This document shows, one piece after another, positions 5,342 through 13,045 of a stretch of DNA of 64,000 nt. The stretch's first letter is position 1. Each line of letters begins with the position of its first letter. The position numbers and the translations under genes were made by a program. The notes under the pieces were generated by a model. It saw nothing but the letters and a program-made list of their open reading frames with translations. It did no database searches and had not been told where the DNA came from. Source of the DNA: an uncultured Butyricicoccus sp. (lineage in GTDB: Bacteria > Bacillota > Clostridia > Oscillospirales > Butyricicoccaceae); NCBI GenBank assembly GCA_944384745.1, contig CALWUO010000007.1, positions 1 to 64,000 of the forward strand, in the 5' to 3' direction.

Positions 5342-8134
5342 TTAGCCAACAACCTCTGCACAACGACCGCAAAGAGTTGGGTGTTTTTCATTCTTACCGA
5401 TAGAGTCAACATACATCCAGCAACGTTCACACTTATCACCAGAAGCACGTTCAATATCAATAGAGATATCATTTTCTGAGTCATCAAGCTCTGCATTGTA
5501 AACAACACGCAGTTTAGAAACAACAGAAAGTGCTGCAAGTTCGTCCATAGTTAAACCACAGTTATTCAAGAAATCAGCAGTTGTCTTACTTGCATTAACA
5601 GTAACCCAAGCTTCCAGTGGCTTGCCAATTACCTTTTCATTTCTTGCATTTTCAAGAGCCTTGTTGACCTCATCACGCAGTTCAGATAGACGGTTCCATT
5701 TTTCTCTTGTAGCCTCGTCCATATCATATTTAGCACAAGCATCAGCCATATCATTTAACATGATATTACCAATGTCATCGCCCTCAGCATGTGGCATTGC
5801 TTTCCAAATTTCATCAGCAGTAAAGCAAAGGATTGGGGCAATCATACGAACAAGTGCATTTAAGATATGATAAATAGTTGTCTGAGCTGCAAGACGGCTA
5901 AGGCTATCCTTAGCATCACAATATAATCTATCCTTAATAACATCAAGATAGAAGTTCGACATATCAACAACACAGAAATTATGAATTGCATGCATAACAG
6001 TATGGAATTCATAAGCATCATAACCCTTACGAACACGAGTTACAAGGTCATTGAGTTTCATAAGAGCCCATTTATCAAGCTCTGGCAGTTTTTCATAAGG
6101 CACAAGTTCATTTAATTCAAAGCCTTGAAGATTGCCAAGGATATAACGAGCAGTATTGCGGACTTTCAGATAGTTCTGTGACAGATGTTTAAACATATCC
6201 TTAGAGATACGCATATCCTGACGATAATCAGCAGATGCAACCCATAGACGGAGAATATCTGCACCATATTGTTCAGTTAATTCTTGAGGACTGATGCCAT
6301 TGCCCGCAGATTTGGACATCTTTTGACGTTCTTCATCTACAATCATACCATGAGTGATAACAGTCTTATATGGAGCAATGCCCTTTGTAGCAATAGCAGT
6401 CAGCATAGATGACTGGAACCAGCCACGGTATTGGTCATTACCCTCAAGATAAACATCAACTGGAATTGGTTGACCCTCACGTTCACCGATAACAGCCGCC
6501 CAGCTAGAACCAGAGTCAAACCAAACGTCCATAGTATCAGTTTCTTTGTCAAAGTCACTGCAACCACATTCACACTTAATATCTTTTGGAAGCATTTCAG
6601 AAGCGTCCATTTCAAACCAGCAGTTAGAACCATGTTCTTTAAACAGCTTAGAAACGATTTGAATTGTCTGTTCATTTACAAGTGGCTTTCCACAATCCTT
6701 ACAGATAAAGATTGGAATTGGAACACCCCAAATACGTTGACGAGAAATACACCAGTCAGAACGTTCTTGAATCATAGATGTCATACGTTCCTCGCCCCAA
6801 GCTGGAAGCCAAGTGATATTATGACAAGCTTTAACAGCATCTTCTTTAAGAGCATCAACAGAACAGAACCACTGTTCAGTAGCACGGAAGATAATTGGAT
6901 TTTTACAACGCCAACAATGTGGATAACTATGTTCAATCTCCTCAATAGCAAGCAGAGCATTACAAGCCTTTAGGTCATCAAGAATAACTGGTGTTGTCTT
7001 TTCATAGTACATACCAGCATATTTGCCTGCTTCTTCAGTTGCATAACCCTTGCCATCAACAGGAACAATAATATCAATTTTATATTTCTGACATACGGTG
7101 AAGTCTTCCGCACCAAAACCAGGAGCTGTGTGTACACAACCAGTACCAGCGTCTAATGTTACATGCTCACCACAGATAACAACGCTTTCACGCTCCATAA
7201 TTGGGTGTTTGGTCTTAATCATTTCAAGGTCAGAACCTAAAACAGTTCCTAGAACTTCCCAGCTTTCAATGCCTGCACTATTCATAACAGACTTTGTTAG
7301 TTCTTTAGCAAGCACATAAATCTCACCATTTGGAACTTTAACAAAATCATATTCAAAGAATGGATTTACAGAGATTGCAAGGTTGCCTGGAAGTGTCCAA
7401 GTAGTGGTTGTCCAAATTACAAAATATACATTTTCGGTTGTACCAATAGCCTTAGAGATAACACCCTTATCATCAGTAACAGCGAATTTAACGAAAATAG
7501 ATGAACACTTTTTATCTTGATATTCAATTTCAGCTTCAGCAAGAGCAGTTTCATCATGTGGACACCAGTAAACAGGTTTTAATCCCTTATAGATATAACC
7601 CTTTTTAGCCATCTCGCCAAAGATTTCAATTTGCTTAGCCTCGAAATCATGTGTTAAGGTGAGATAAGGACGCTCCCATTCACCTAAAACACCCAGACGC
7701 TTGAACTGTTCTCTTTGAGTGTCTACATGCTTACGAGCGAATTCTTCACACTTTTTACGAAATTCGCTTACAGAAACTTTGTCTCTGTCCATGCCATAAG
7801 CCTTAATAGCTTGACGTTCGATTGGCAGACCATGAGTATCCCAACCTGGAATATATGGAGCTTTAAAACCTGCCATATTTTTATAACGCACAATAAAGTC
7901 TTTTAAAACCTTATTAAGTGCATGACCCATGTGTAAGTTACCATTTGCATATGGAGGGCCATCATGCAGAACGAATAGAGGTTTGCCCTCATTCTTTTTC
8001 ATTACATCATGGTAAAGTTTGTTTTCTCCTTGCTCCCAGCCCTCAAGAAAAGCTGGTTCACGCTTAGGAAGACCTGCACGCATTGGAAAATCCGTTTTAG
8101 GCAGGTTAATTGTTGCATTGTAATCCTGCGGCAT
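5342..8134 (-). CDS. ileS: Isoleucyl-tRNA synthetase
   Basis: Charges tRNA-Ile with isoleucine. The 930-aa class I synthetase has PYANGNLHMGHALNK (HIGH-type box HMGH at 68-71), the CP1 editing domain (about 200-400) with GTGCVHTAPGFG, and KMSKS near residue 605. The C-terminal zinc finger is CERC...CGRC at the end. This is the full bacterial type 1 form. It lies 43 bp downstream of divIVA in the same direction. No T-box leader, the usual control for this gene in Bacillota, fits in that gap. Expression is therefore probably tied to the cell-division string. The ATG at 8132-8134 has AAAGGA about 12 bases upstream. A strong terminator follows. Confidence 0.97.
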   Translation of the reverse strand: MPQDYNATINLPKTDFPMRAGLPKREPAFLEGWEQGENKLYHDVMKKNEGKPLFVLHDGPPYANGNLHMGHALNKVLKDFIVRYKNMAGFKAPYIPGWDTHGLPIERQAIKAYGMDRDKVSVSEFRKKCEEFARKHVDTQREQFKRLGVLGEWERPYLTLTHDFEAKQIEIFGEMAKKGYIYKGLKPVYWCPHDETALAEAEIEYQDKKCSSIFVKFAVTDDKGVISKAIGTTENVYFVIWTTTTWTLPGNLAISVNPFFEYDFVKVPNGEIYVLAKELTKSVMNSAGIESWEVLGTVLGSDLEMIKTKHPIMERESVVICGEHVTLDAGTGCVHTAPGFGAEDFTVCQKYKIDIIVPVDGKGYATEEAGKYAGMYYEKTTPVILDDLKACNALLAIEEIEHSYPHCWRCKNPIIFRATEQWFCSVDALKEDAVKACHNITWLPAWGEERMTSMIQERSDWCISRQRIWGVPIPIFICKDCGKPLVNEQTIQIVSKLFKEHGSNCWFEMDASEMLPKDIKCECGCSDFDKETDTMDVWFDSGSSWAAVIGEREGQPIPVDVYLEGNDQYRGWFQSSMLTAIATKGIAPYKTVITHGMIVDEERQKMSKSAGNGISPQELTEQYGADILRLWVASADYRQDMRISKDMFKHLSQNYLKVRNTARYILGNLQGFELNELVPYEKLPELDKWALMKLNDLVTRVRKGYDAYEFHTVMHAIHNFCVVDMSNFYLDVIKDRLYCDAKDSLSRLAAQTTIYHILNALVRMIAPILCFTADEIWKAMPHAEGDDIGNIMLNDMADACAKYDMDEATREKWNRLSELRDEVNKALENARNEKVIGKPLEAWVTVNASKTTADFLNNCGLTMDELAALSVVSKLRVVYNAELDDSENDISIDIERASGDKCERCWMYVDSIGKNEKHPTLCGRCAEVVG

Positions 8135-8177
8135 TGTACCGTTTCATTCCTTTCATGGTTTCTATGTAAAAAAATTA

Positions 8178-8900
8178 TTAATTTTCAGCCTGCTCACTAC
8201 TTGCAAGCGGAACTTCCATTATTTTAAAACGACCATCTTTCTTAGCGTTCTTTGCTAAATTTTTTCGGTCTTGCTGTGTAAAACGCTGAGTATCCTCAAG
8301 TTTTTCGTCTTCTTTATCATCGTTATTGTCATTTTGAACATAATCATCATATTTAGGGTCAACGTAATTTTGCTCGTCCATGTTTATAGGTTCAGTATTC
8401 ATACTTATAGGCTCAGTTGGATAAGCACCAGCACTTTCTTCTACTAAAATATCTGATGCAGATAAAGCCATAAGTGATTTAAGTTGTTCCTCATAAACAG
8501 CAGAAAGTTGAGCTACAAACTCCGCATTTTTAGCTTTAGCCTCTTCAAGACGTTTGCTTTGACTTGCTATTTGAATACGATAATTTTCAATACGGGTTTC
8601 AGCCTCTGTTCTAGCAGTAGTAAGCAACTGTTCAGCCTCTGTTTTTGATTTTTCTAGTGTTTCCTGAGCTATATTCTGAGCAGAAACAAGAGCACGACGC
8701 ATGCCGTCCTCAACGCTGCGATATTCTTCTATTTTATCAACAAGCACCTTCATTTTAGATTTAAGTGCTGCATTTTCTTTTTGAATAGCCGCTATTGTTT
8801 CTGTTATCTGTTCTACAAACTCATCTACGCTTTTCATATCATAACCGCCAAAGACCGCTTTTTCAAATCTCATGGCTTGTATTTCCTGAACGGTCAGCAT
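8178..8900 (-). CDS. divIVA: DivIVA-family cell-division/polarity protein
   Basis: A membrane-curvature-sensing scaffold located at septa and poles. The 240-aa protein has the DivIVA N-terminal lipid-binding domain (MLTVQEIQAMRFEKAVFGGY) and long coiled coils (about 30-65 and 75-150). A charged, low-complexity C-terminal tail rich in D/E/N follows (about 175-200). The ATG follows AGGAGGG. It sits in the conserved sepF-yggT-divIVA-ileS order. A strong hairpin (8939-8959) lies just upstream of its ribosome site and may be an mRNA processing or attenuation element. The tail beyond residue 160 is likely lineage-specific. Confidence 0.93.
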   Translation of the reverse strand: MLTVQEIQAMRFEKAVFGGYDMKSVDEFVEQITETIAAIQKENAALKSKMKVLVDKIEEYRSVEDGMRRALVSAQNIAQETLEKSKTEAEQLLTTARTEAETRIENYRIQIASQSKRLEEAKAKNAEFVAQLSAVYEEQLKSLMALSASDILVEESAGAYPTEPISMNTEPINMDEQNYVDPKYDDYVQNDNNDDKEDEKLEDTQRFTQQDRKNLAKNAKKDGRFKIMEVPLASSEQAEN

Positions 8901-8938
8901 ATCAAGTTATCCCTCCTATATTTATAAATAATACAAAT

Positions 8939-8959
8939 GGTCGGAGAGTTTCCCCGACC
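8939..8959 (-). other. Stable intercistronic hairpin between yggT and divIVA
   Basis: Minus-strand RNA would form a 9-bp stem (GGTCGG/CCGACC core, one G-U pair) with an AAC loop. The following tract (ATTTGTATTATTT) is only weakly T-rich, so it is a poor terminator and may act in mRNA stability or partial attenuation. Confidence 0.55.
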
Positions 8960-8975
8960 TTAGCTTTAGCATTTA

Positions 8976-9245
8976 TTAGTACAGGTTATACAGCATAAGC
9001 TGAATAAATTCGAGTAAGATAAAAGTACAGAAAAATGCCAAGTCAATCGGCATCATGCGTATACTAGGAATGCGGTTTAGCAGACCTCTTACTGGCATAA
9101 TGACCGGTTCTGTAACCATATACAAAAACTCTGCAATGGACGAATTTTGCATTTGAGGAAACCAAGAGAAGATAGCTCTTGCAAACATCATAAACTGTAA
9201 AATTCTTATAAGTGTCGCTACAATATCAATTACAAAATAAAACAC
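8976..9245 (-). CDS. yggT: YggT/YlmG-family membrane protein
   Basis: A small integral membrane protein (89 aa) of the YggT/YlmG family, two membrane spans separated by a conserved loop (VTEPVIMPVRGLLNRIPS, residues about 45-62). The function is unclear in the family; genetic links are to septation and osmotic tolerance. The start is GTG at 9243-9245, 5 bases after the sepF stop, without a convincing ribosome site, so translation is probably coupled to sepF. Internal ATGs near residue 19 would remove most of the first span and are unlikely. The context sepF-yggT-divIVA is the standard Gram-positive arrangement. Confidence 0.88.
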   Translation of the reverse strand: MFYFVIDIVATLIRILQFMMFARAIFSWFPQMQNSSIAEFLYMVTEPVIMPVRGLLNRIPSIRMMPIDLAFFCTFILLEFIQLMLYNLY

Positions 9246-9250
9246 GATAA

Positions 9251-9796
9251 TTATAAATACAGACCGTTGCTTTCAAGCTCGTCTAAAAGGTCACCTAAAA
9301 TATCTACGTTATAAGGGGTAATGATATAAGTGCTATTAGCGACACGTTTAATTTTTCCCTCATTTGCATAAGCTACACCGCTTAAAAAATCAACCAAGCG
9401 ACGAGCAACTTCTTTATTTGTTTGCTCTAAATTTAAAACAACAGTACGCTTTTCCTTTAAATGGTCAGCGATTTCTGCGGCGTTTTCAAATCTATCAGGT
9501 TTTACAAGTACAACTGCGAGCTGAGTCGTAGAGTGCATACTAACCACCTTATTATTCTGTTTTTGTGACTCTGAACTATTGTTATAGTTAGAATTATAGT
9601 TATTATTATTGCTATTATAAGAAAACTTTTCCTCTTGAGCAGGTTGAGGCTGCTGAGGTTGCTGAGGCTGCTGATTCATATTTTGAGCAGGTTGAGCAGG
9701 TTGCTGAGGCTGTTGGGTGTTAGGTGCATAATCGTCATAATCATCTTCCATATCATCACCTTTAACCCAATCTAAAAAGCCCTTTAAAGATGCCAT
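9251..9796 (-). CDS. sepF: Cell-division protein SepF
   Basis: Tethers FtsZ filaments to the membrane and bundles them during septation. The 181-aa protein has an N-terminal amphipathic membrane-targeting helix (MASLKGFLDWVKGD) and an unusually long low-complexity linker (about 27-82). The linker is made of P/Q repeats, then N/S/Y. The globular SepF core follows (about 88-178, containing VVLNLEQTNKEVARRLVDFLSG). The ATG follows AAGGAGG. It is upstream of yggT with a 5-bp gap and downstream of yggS. The linker's composition is unlike neighbouring genes and may promote assembly, which is inference. Confidence 0.95.
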   Translation of the reverse strand: MASLKGFLDWVKGDDMEDDYDDYAPNTQQPQQPAQPAQNMNQQPQQPQQPQPAQEEKFSYNSNNNNYNSNYNNSSESQKQNNKVVSMHSTTQLAVVLVKPDRFENAAEIADHLKEKRTVVLNLEQTNKEVARRLVDFLSGVAYANEGKIKRVANSTYIITPYNVDILGDLLDELESNGLYL

Positions 9797-9836
9797 TCTA
9801 TTATTTCCTCCTTAACGGTCTAAATAGCCCTTTCAA

Positions 9837-10550
9837 TTACTTTATCATATATGGACGGGCTCCAAATATTGCTGTGCCGACACGAACCATATTAGAACCA
9901 CAAGAAATTGCGTCCTCAAAATCGCCCGACATGCCCATTGATAAAAAGTCCATAGATACATTATCGTATTTTTTTTGTGATATGTCAATAAATAGTTGTC
10001 GCATTTTATCAAAATGACACAAATTTTCACCTGTAAAATGAGAAATTGGGGGAATTGCCATAAGTCCCCTTATATGCAAGCCATCTATATTGCACAAATT
10101 TTCTATAATTTGATGCAAATCTTCTGGATATATGCCACTTTTAGATGGTTCTTTTGCAATATTGACTTCTAACAAGATATCCTGACATATTTTATTTTTC
10201 TGTGCATACTTTGCAATAACATTGGCTAATTTTTCAGAGTCAACAGACTGAATAAGATTAACTTTACCTACTAAAAACTTAACTTTATTTGTTTGCAAGC
10301 TGCCTATAAAATGCAATTCAGCCCCTTCATAAGCGTTTTGTTCATATTTTTCAATAAGTTCCTGCACTCTGTTTTCGCCCGCTATTTTAATACCTGCTTT
10401 AATAGCGGCTTTAACGTTTTCAGTATCATTCATTTTAGTTGCTGCAACTAAATGAATATCTTCTGGTTTTGTTCCTGCTTTTTTAGCTGCATTTTCTATG
10501 CGTTCTTTTACAGCCTGTACGTTTTCATAAATTAACTGCTGTTTTGTCAT
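9837..10550 (-). CDS. yggS: YggS-family pyridoxal-phosphate homeostasis protein
   Basis: A PLP-binding protein (PLPBP/YggS/YlmE) that buffers free pyridoxal phosphate and affects amino-acid metabolism. The 237-aa TIM-barrel resembles the N-terminal domain of alanine racemase without its second domain. The PLP Schiff-base lysine is Lys39 in HLVAATKM. Other family features are GENRVQE near residue 79, FIGSLQTNK near 102 and MGMSGDFEDAI near 207. Its ATG overlaps the stop of the HlyD-like gene by 4 bp (ATGA). It is part of the conserved ylmE-sepF (ylmF) order. Confidence 0.93.
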   Translation of the reverse strand: MTKQQLIYENVQAVKERIENAAKKAGTKPEDIHLVAATKMNDTENVKAAIKAGIKIAGENRVQELIEKYEQNAYEGAELHFIGSLQTNKVKFLVGKVNLIQSVDSEKLANVIAKYAQKNKICQDILLEVNIAKEPSKSGIYPEDLHQIIENLCNIDGLHIRGLMAIPPISHFTGENLCHFDKMRQLFIDISQKKYDNVSMDFLSMGMSGDFEDAISCGSNMVRVGTAIFGARPYMIK

Positions 10551-11794
10551 TTTACCACCTTCAAATCTTCAAGGTCTCTTCCCTTTACAATAATCCTATC
10601 ACCAACAACAAGCCCTGTATTTTGAGTAGTTGTGCCTTGTTTTACTATGTAATAGTTTCCATATTCATATAAAACCTCTATTGGCTTAAATCGGCTTATT
10701 GAATCTGGCAAAATAAACACGCCTTGAGTGCTATTCCCATCGCTATCAGTTTGTATTCTAACAGCATTTTTGGGAACTTGTATGCCAGTGTATATTTTTT
10801 TAATAACTTCTACTGATTGATAACGCATGCTTAAAATCTCTGGCGTTATTTCCATGCCACTTACTATTAAAAGTGCATTTTCATCATTTTTCTGTTTGCG
10901 TATATCGTATATAGAAACCTGTATGTCATTACTAACCTGTGCAAATCTAAGAAGTAGTGAATCACCTACGGATAAATCTTCTACTTCTGTTTTTGGGACA
11001 GACATAGCAAAATACCATCTAAAATCTTGAACAACTTTACCAAGTGTATCTGATGAATTAGTGCTTATTTTACTAGGGTTAAGGTTTTCAAGTTCTTGCA
11101 CTGTCAGTGTATCCAGTGAAGATATTGTAAGTTTTGCTTCAAAGCCGTCTACAATCTCAGAAAAGAAACCAGATGCTGGTGAAGAAATTGTAACACTACT
11201 ATTGCCTATTTGCTGTTGCAAATAGTTTCTTTCAGATTTTAGCGTTTGTGCTTGACTAAGTAAAGTATCCTTATCAACAGAATCTATGGCTCTACGCAGA
11301 CATAAATTTCTGAGTTCAGTAACACTTGATTGTATACCTGAAACCGTACTTTGTTGTACTTCAGATGATAGCTCTGTGATTTTGCTTGTAATCATGCTTT
11401 CAATTTTAACCGAATCACTGCCACCTGTTATAACCTGTGTAGCATTTTCAAGAAGTTCTATCTGGTCGTCTAATATACTTATTTTCTGACTGTTTTCCAA
11501 TGCATTTGCATTTGCATACACAACAGCAAGTGCGGCATTTTTTTGTACTTTTTCACCGCCTTGCACAATATGTTTTACTGTATCACCTGTTGTGCCTTGC
11601 ACTACAACTTCATTTCTGAAAAACCAACCATTTGACATAAATGAATCATTTACTGTAACTTTTGTTGCAGTTTGTGTTTCTGTTTTATTGACCACAATTT
11701 GCCACAAAACAATGGCTAACATAATGGTTATAAAACATATAACTCCCAAACGGTGCAAATTAAATTTTCTTTTTTGTTTCAAATCAATCATCAT
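10547..11794 (-). CDS. HlyD-like membrane-anchored protein of the sepF cluster
   Basis: A 415-aa protein with one N-terminal membrane span (about 16-36), a short cytoplasmic head and a large exported part. It looks like a periplasmic-adaptor (HlyD/RND-type) protein: biotinyl-lipoyl-like beta segments flank a helical hairpin (about 100-215), and a second beta region follows with SPASGFFSEIVDGFEA near 227. No ABC or RND pump partner is adjacent. It is embedded between hfq and yggS and coupled to yggS by a 4-bp overlap. A cell-envelope or division role is therefore at least as likely as efflux (inference). The start could be either of two adjacent ATGs; the ribosome site is weak. Confidence 0.7.
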   Translation of the reverse strand: MMIDLKQKRKFNLHRLGVICFITIMLAIVLWQIVVNKTETQTATKVTVNDSFMSNGWFFRNEVVVQGTTGDTVKHIVQGGEKVQKNAALAVVYANANALENSQKISILDDQIELLENATQVITGGSDSVKIESMITSKITELSSEVQQSTVSGIQSSVTELRNLCLRRAIDSVDKDTLLSQAQTLKSERNYLQQQIGNSSVTISSPASGFFSEIVDGFEAKLTISSLDTLTVQELENLNPSKISTNSSDTLGKVVQDFRWYFAMSVPKTEVEDLSVGDSLLLRFAQVSNDIQVSIYDIRKQKNDENALLIVSGMEITPEILSMRYQSVEVIKKIYTGIQVPKNAVRIQTDSDGNSTQGVFILPDSISRFKPIEVLYEYGNYYIVKQGTTTQNTGLVVGDRIIVKGRDLEDLKVVK

Positions 11795-11806
11795 CCATTA
11801 TTCATA

Positions 11807-11831
11807 GATGAAAAACGACTTATTTTTCATC
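11807..11831 (-). other. Hairpin spanning the hfq stop codon
   Basis: GATGAAAAA (11807-11815) and TTTTTCATC (11823-11831) form a perfect 9-bp stem. The 7-nt loop holds the hfq stop codon. The T5 lies inside the stem, so it is not a classical terminator. Confidence 0.5.
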
Positions 11832-12056
11832 TTTTCTTGTGTAAAATTCCACTTTATGCTGTGGAACAACAGTAGATATTGCATGTTTATAAATCATTTG
11901 CTGTTTGCCCTCAATCTCAAAGATAACAACAAAACTGTCAAATCCACGAACTATTCCACGCATTTGAAAACCATTCATTAAAAATACTGTAACTGGTTGA
12001 GCCTGCTGTCTTACCACATTTAAAAAAGCGTCCTGTAAATTAATTTCTGTTTTCAT
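11820..12056 (-). CDS. hfq: RNA chaperone Hfq
   Basis: A hexameric Sm-like RNA chaperone that pairs small RNAs with mRNAs. At 78 aa it is the short Gram-positive form. Sm1 motif residues are [19 protein letters not shown] (about 22-40), and the Sm2 motif is [11 protein letters not shown] (about 55-65), close to the canonical YKHAIST. It lies directly after miaA, the same neighbourhood as in many bacteria (miaA-hfq). The ATG follows GGAGGG. The short charged C-terminal tail (TRKDEK) lacks the long disordered extension of enterobacterial Hfq. Confidence 0.96.
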   Translation of the reverse strand: MKTEINLQDAFLNVVRQQAQPVTVFLMNGFQMRGIVRGFDSFVVIFEIEGKQQMIYKHAISTVVPQHKVEFYTRKDEK

Positions 12057-12090
12057 AATATTCCCTCCGAATTTCTAATTTATGGAAATA

Positions 12091-13032
12091 TCATAAACCA
12101 TACTCATGCAAAAATTTGGTCGAACTGTGAAAAACATCGTCAAAACTGGAATTTAAATCATAATTTATCCAATGAATGGAGTTATCACGCTTTAACCAAG
12201 TGAGTTGACGTTTTGCATAATTTCTTGAATGTCTTTTCAAAACCTCCACACATTCTTCAAGAGTGCTTTCTCCATTTAGATACGGCAAAAACTCCTTATA
12301 ACCTATGGCTTGAAGTGCAGTTTTACTGATTTTTTCACCATTAAACACCCATTTAACCTCATCAAGCAACCCATCTTCTAGCATAATATCAACACGTTTA
12401 TTTATTCTGTTGTAAAGAATTTCTCTATCAGTTGGGCAAACTCCTATTTTTAATGCCTTATATTTTGGTTCAGAGCGTTTATTTTTTGCGTTCATTTCAT
12501 CAATAGTCATACCTGTTTGATAATAAACTTCTAATGCACGAATAACACGTTTTCTGTTATTTGGGTGAATTCTATCTGCACTAACTGCATCAACCTGTCT
12601 AAGCCTTTCATGAAGTGCTTCATTGCCATATTCATTTGCAAAGTTTTCAAGCTCAGTTCTTAGTTCTTCATCTGTTTCATCACCTGAAAATATGCTACAT
12701 TCTATAAGTGAATCCATATAGAGTCCTGTTCCACCCACCACAATAGGGATTTTGCCTCTTTTAAGTATATCTTGAGCTATATTATCCGCCATTTCAACGT
12801 AACGGGCTACGGAAAAATCCTCATCTTTTTCACAGATGTCAAACATATGATGTATAATTCCATCACGTTCAGCAAAACTTGGCTTTGCAGTACCTATGTC
12901 CATACCTTTATAAATTTGCATAGAGTCTGCGGAGATAATTTCTGTTTTCATATATTTTGCAAGAGCAACTGAAAGTGCAGTCTTACCGCTTGCAGTTGGT
13001 CCTACTATGCATACAAGCTGATTTTCTAGCAT
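12091..13032 (-). CDS. miaA: tRNA dimethylallyltransferase
   Basis: Transfers a dimethylallyl group to N6 of A37 in tRNAs reading UNN codons, the substrate for MiaB. The 313-aa protein has a P-loop (GPTASGKTALSVALA, about 11-25), the DSMQIYKGMDIGTAKP segment (about 36-51) and GGTGLYMDSLI near residue 100. The C-terminal WLKRD motif (about 284-288) is also present. The ATG follows AAGGAGG. It is located between mutL and hfq, and miaB lies in the same string, so both enzymes of the ms2i6A37 modification are encoded together. Confidence 0.96.
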   Translation of the reverse strand: MLENQLVCIVGPTASGKTALSVALAKYMKTEIISADSMQIYKGMDIGTAKPSFAERDGIIHHMFDICEKDEDFSVARYVEMADNIAQDILKRGKIPIVVGGTGLYMDSLIECSIFSGDETDEELRTELENFANEYGNEALHERLRQVDAVSADRIHPNNRKRVIRALEVYYQTGMTIDEMNAKNKRSEPKYKALKIGVCPTDREILYNRINKRVDIMLEDGLLDEVKWVFNGEKISKTALQAIGYKEFLPYLNGESTLEECVEVLKRHSRNYAKRQLTWLKRDNSIHWINYDLNSSFDDVFHSSTKFLHEYGL

Positions 13033-13045
13033 AAATTACCTCCTT

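Noticed and set aside
6431..6973. 180-codon open frame opposite ileS
   Set aside because: Lies wholly antisense to a conserved synthetase, with no ribosome site and no protein-like composition.
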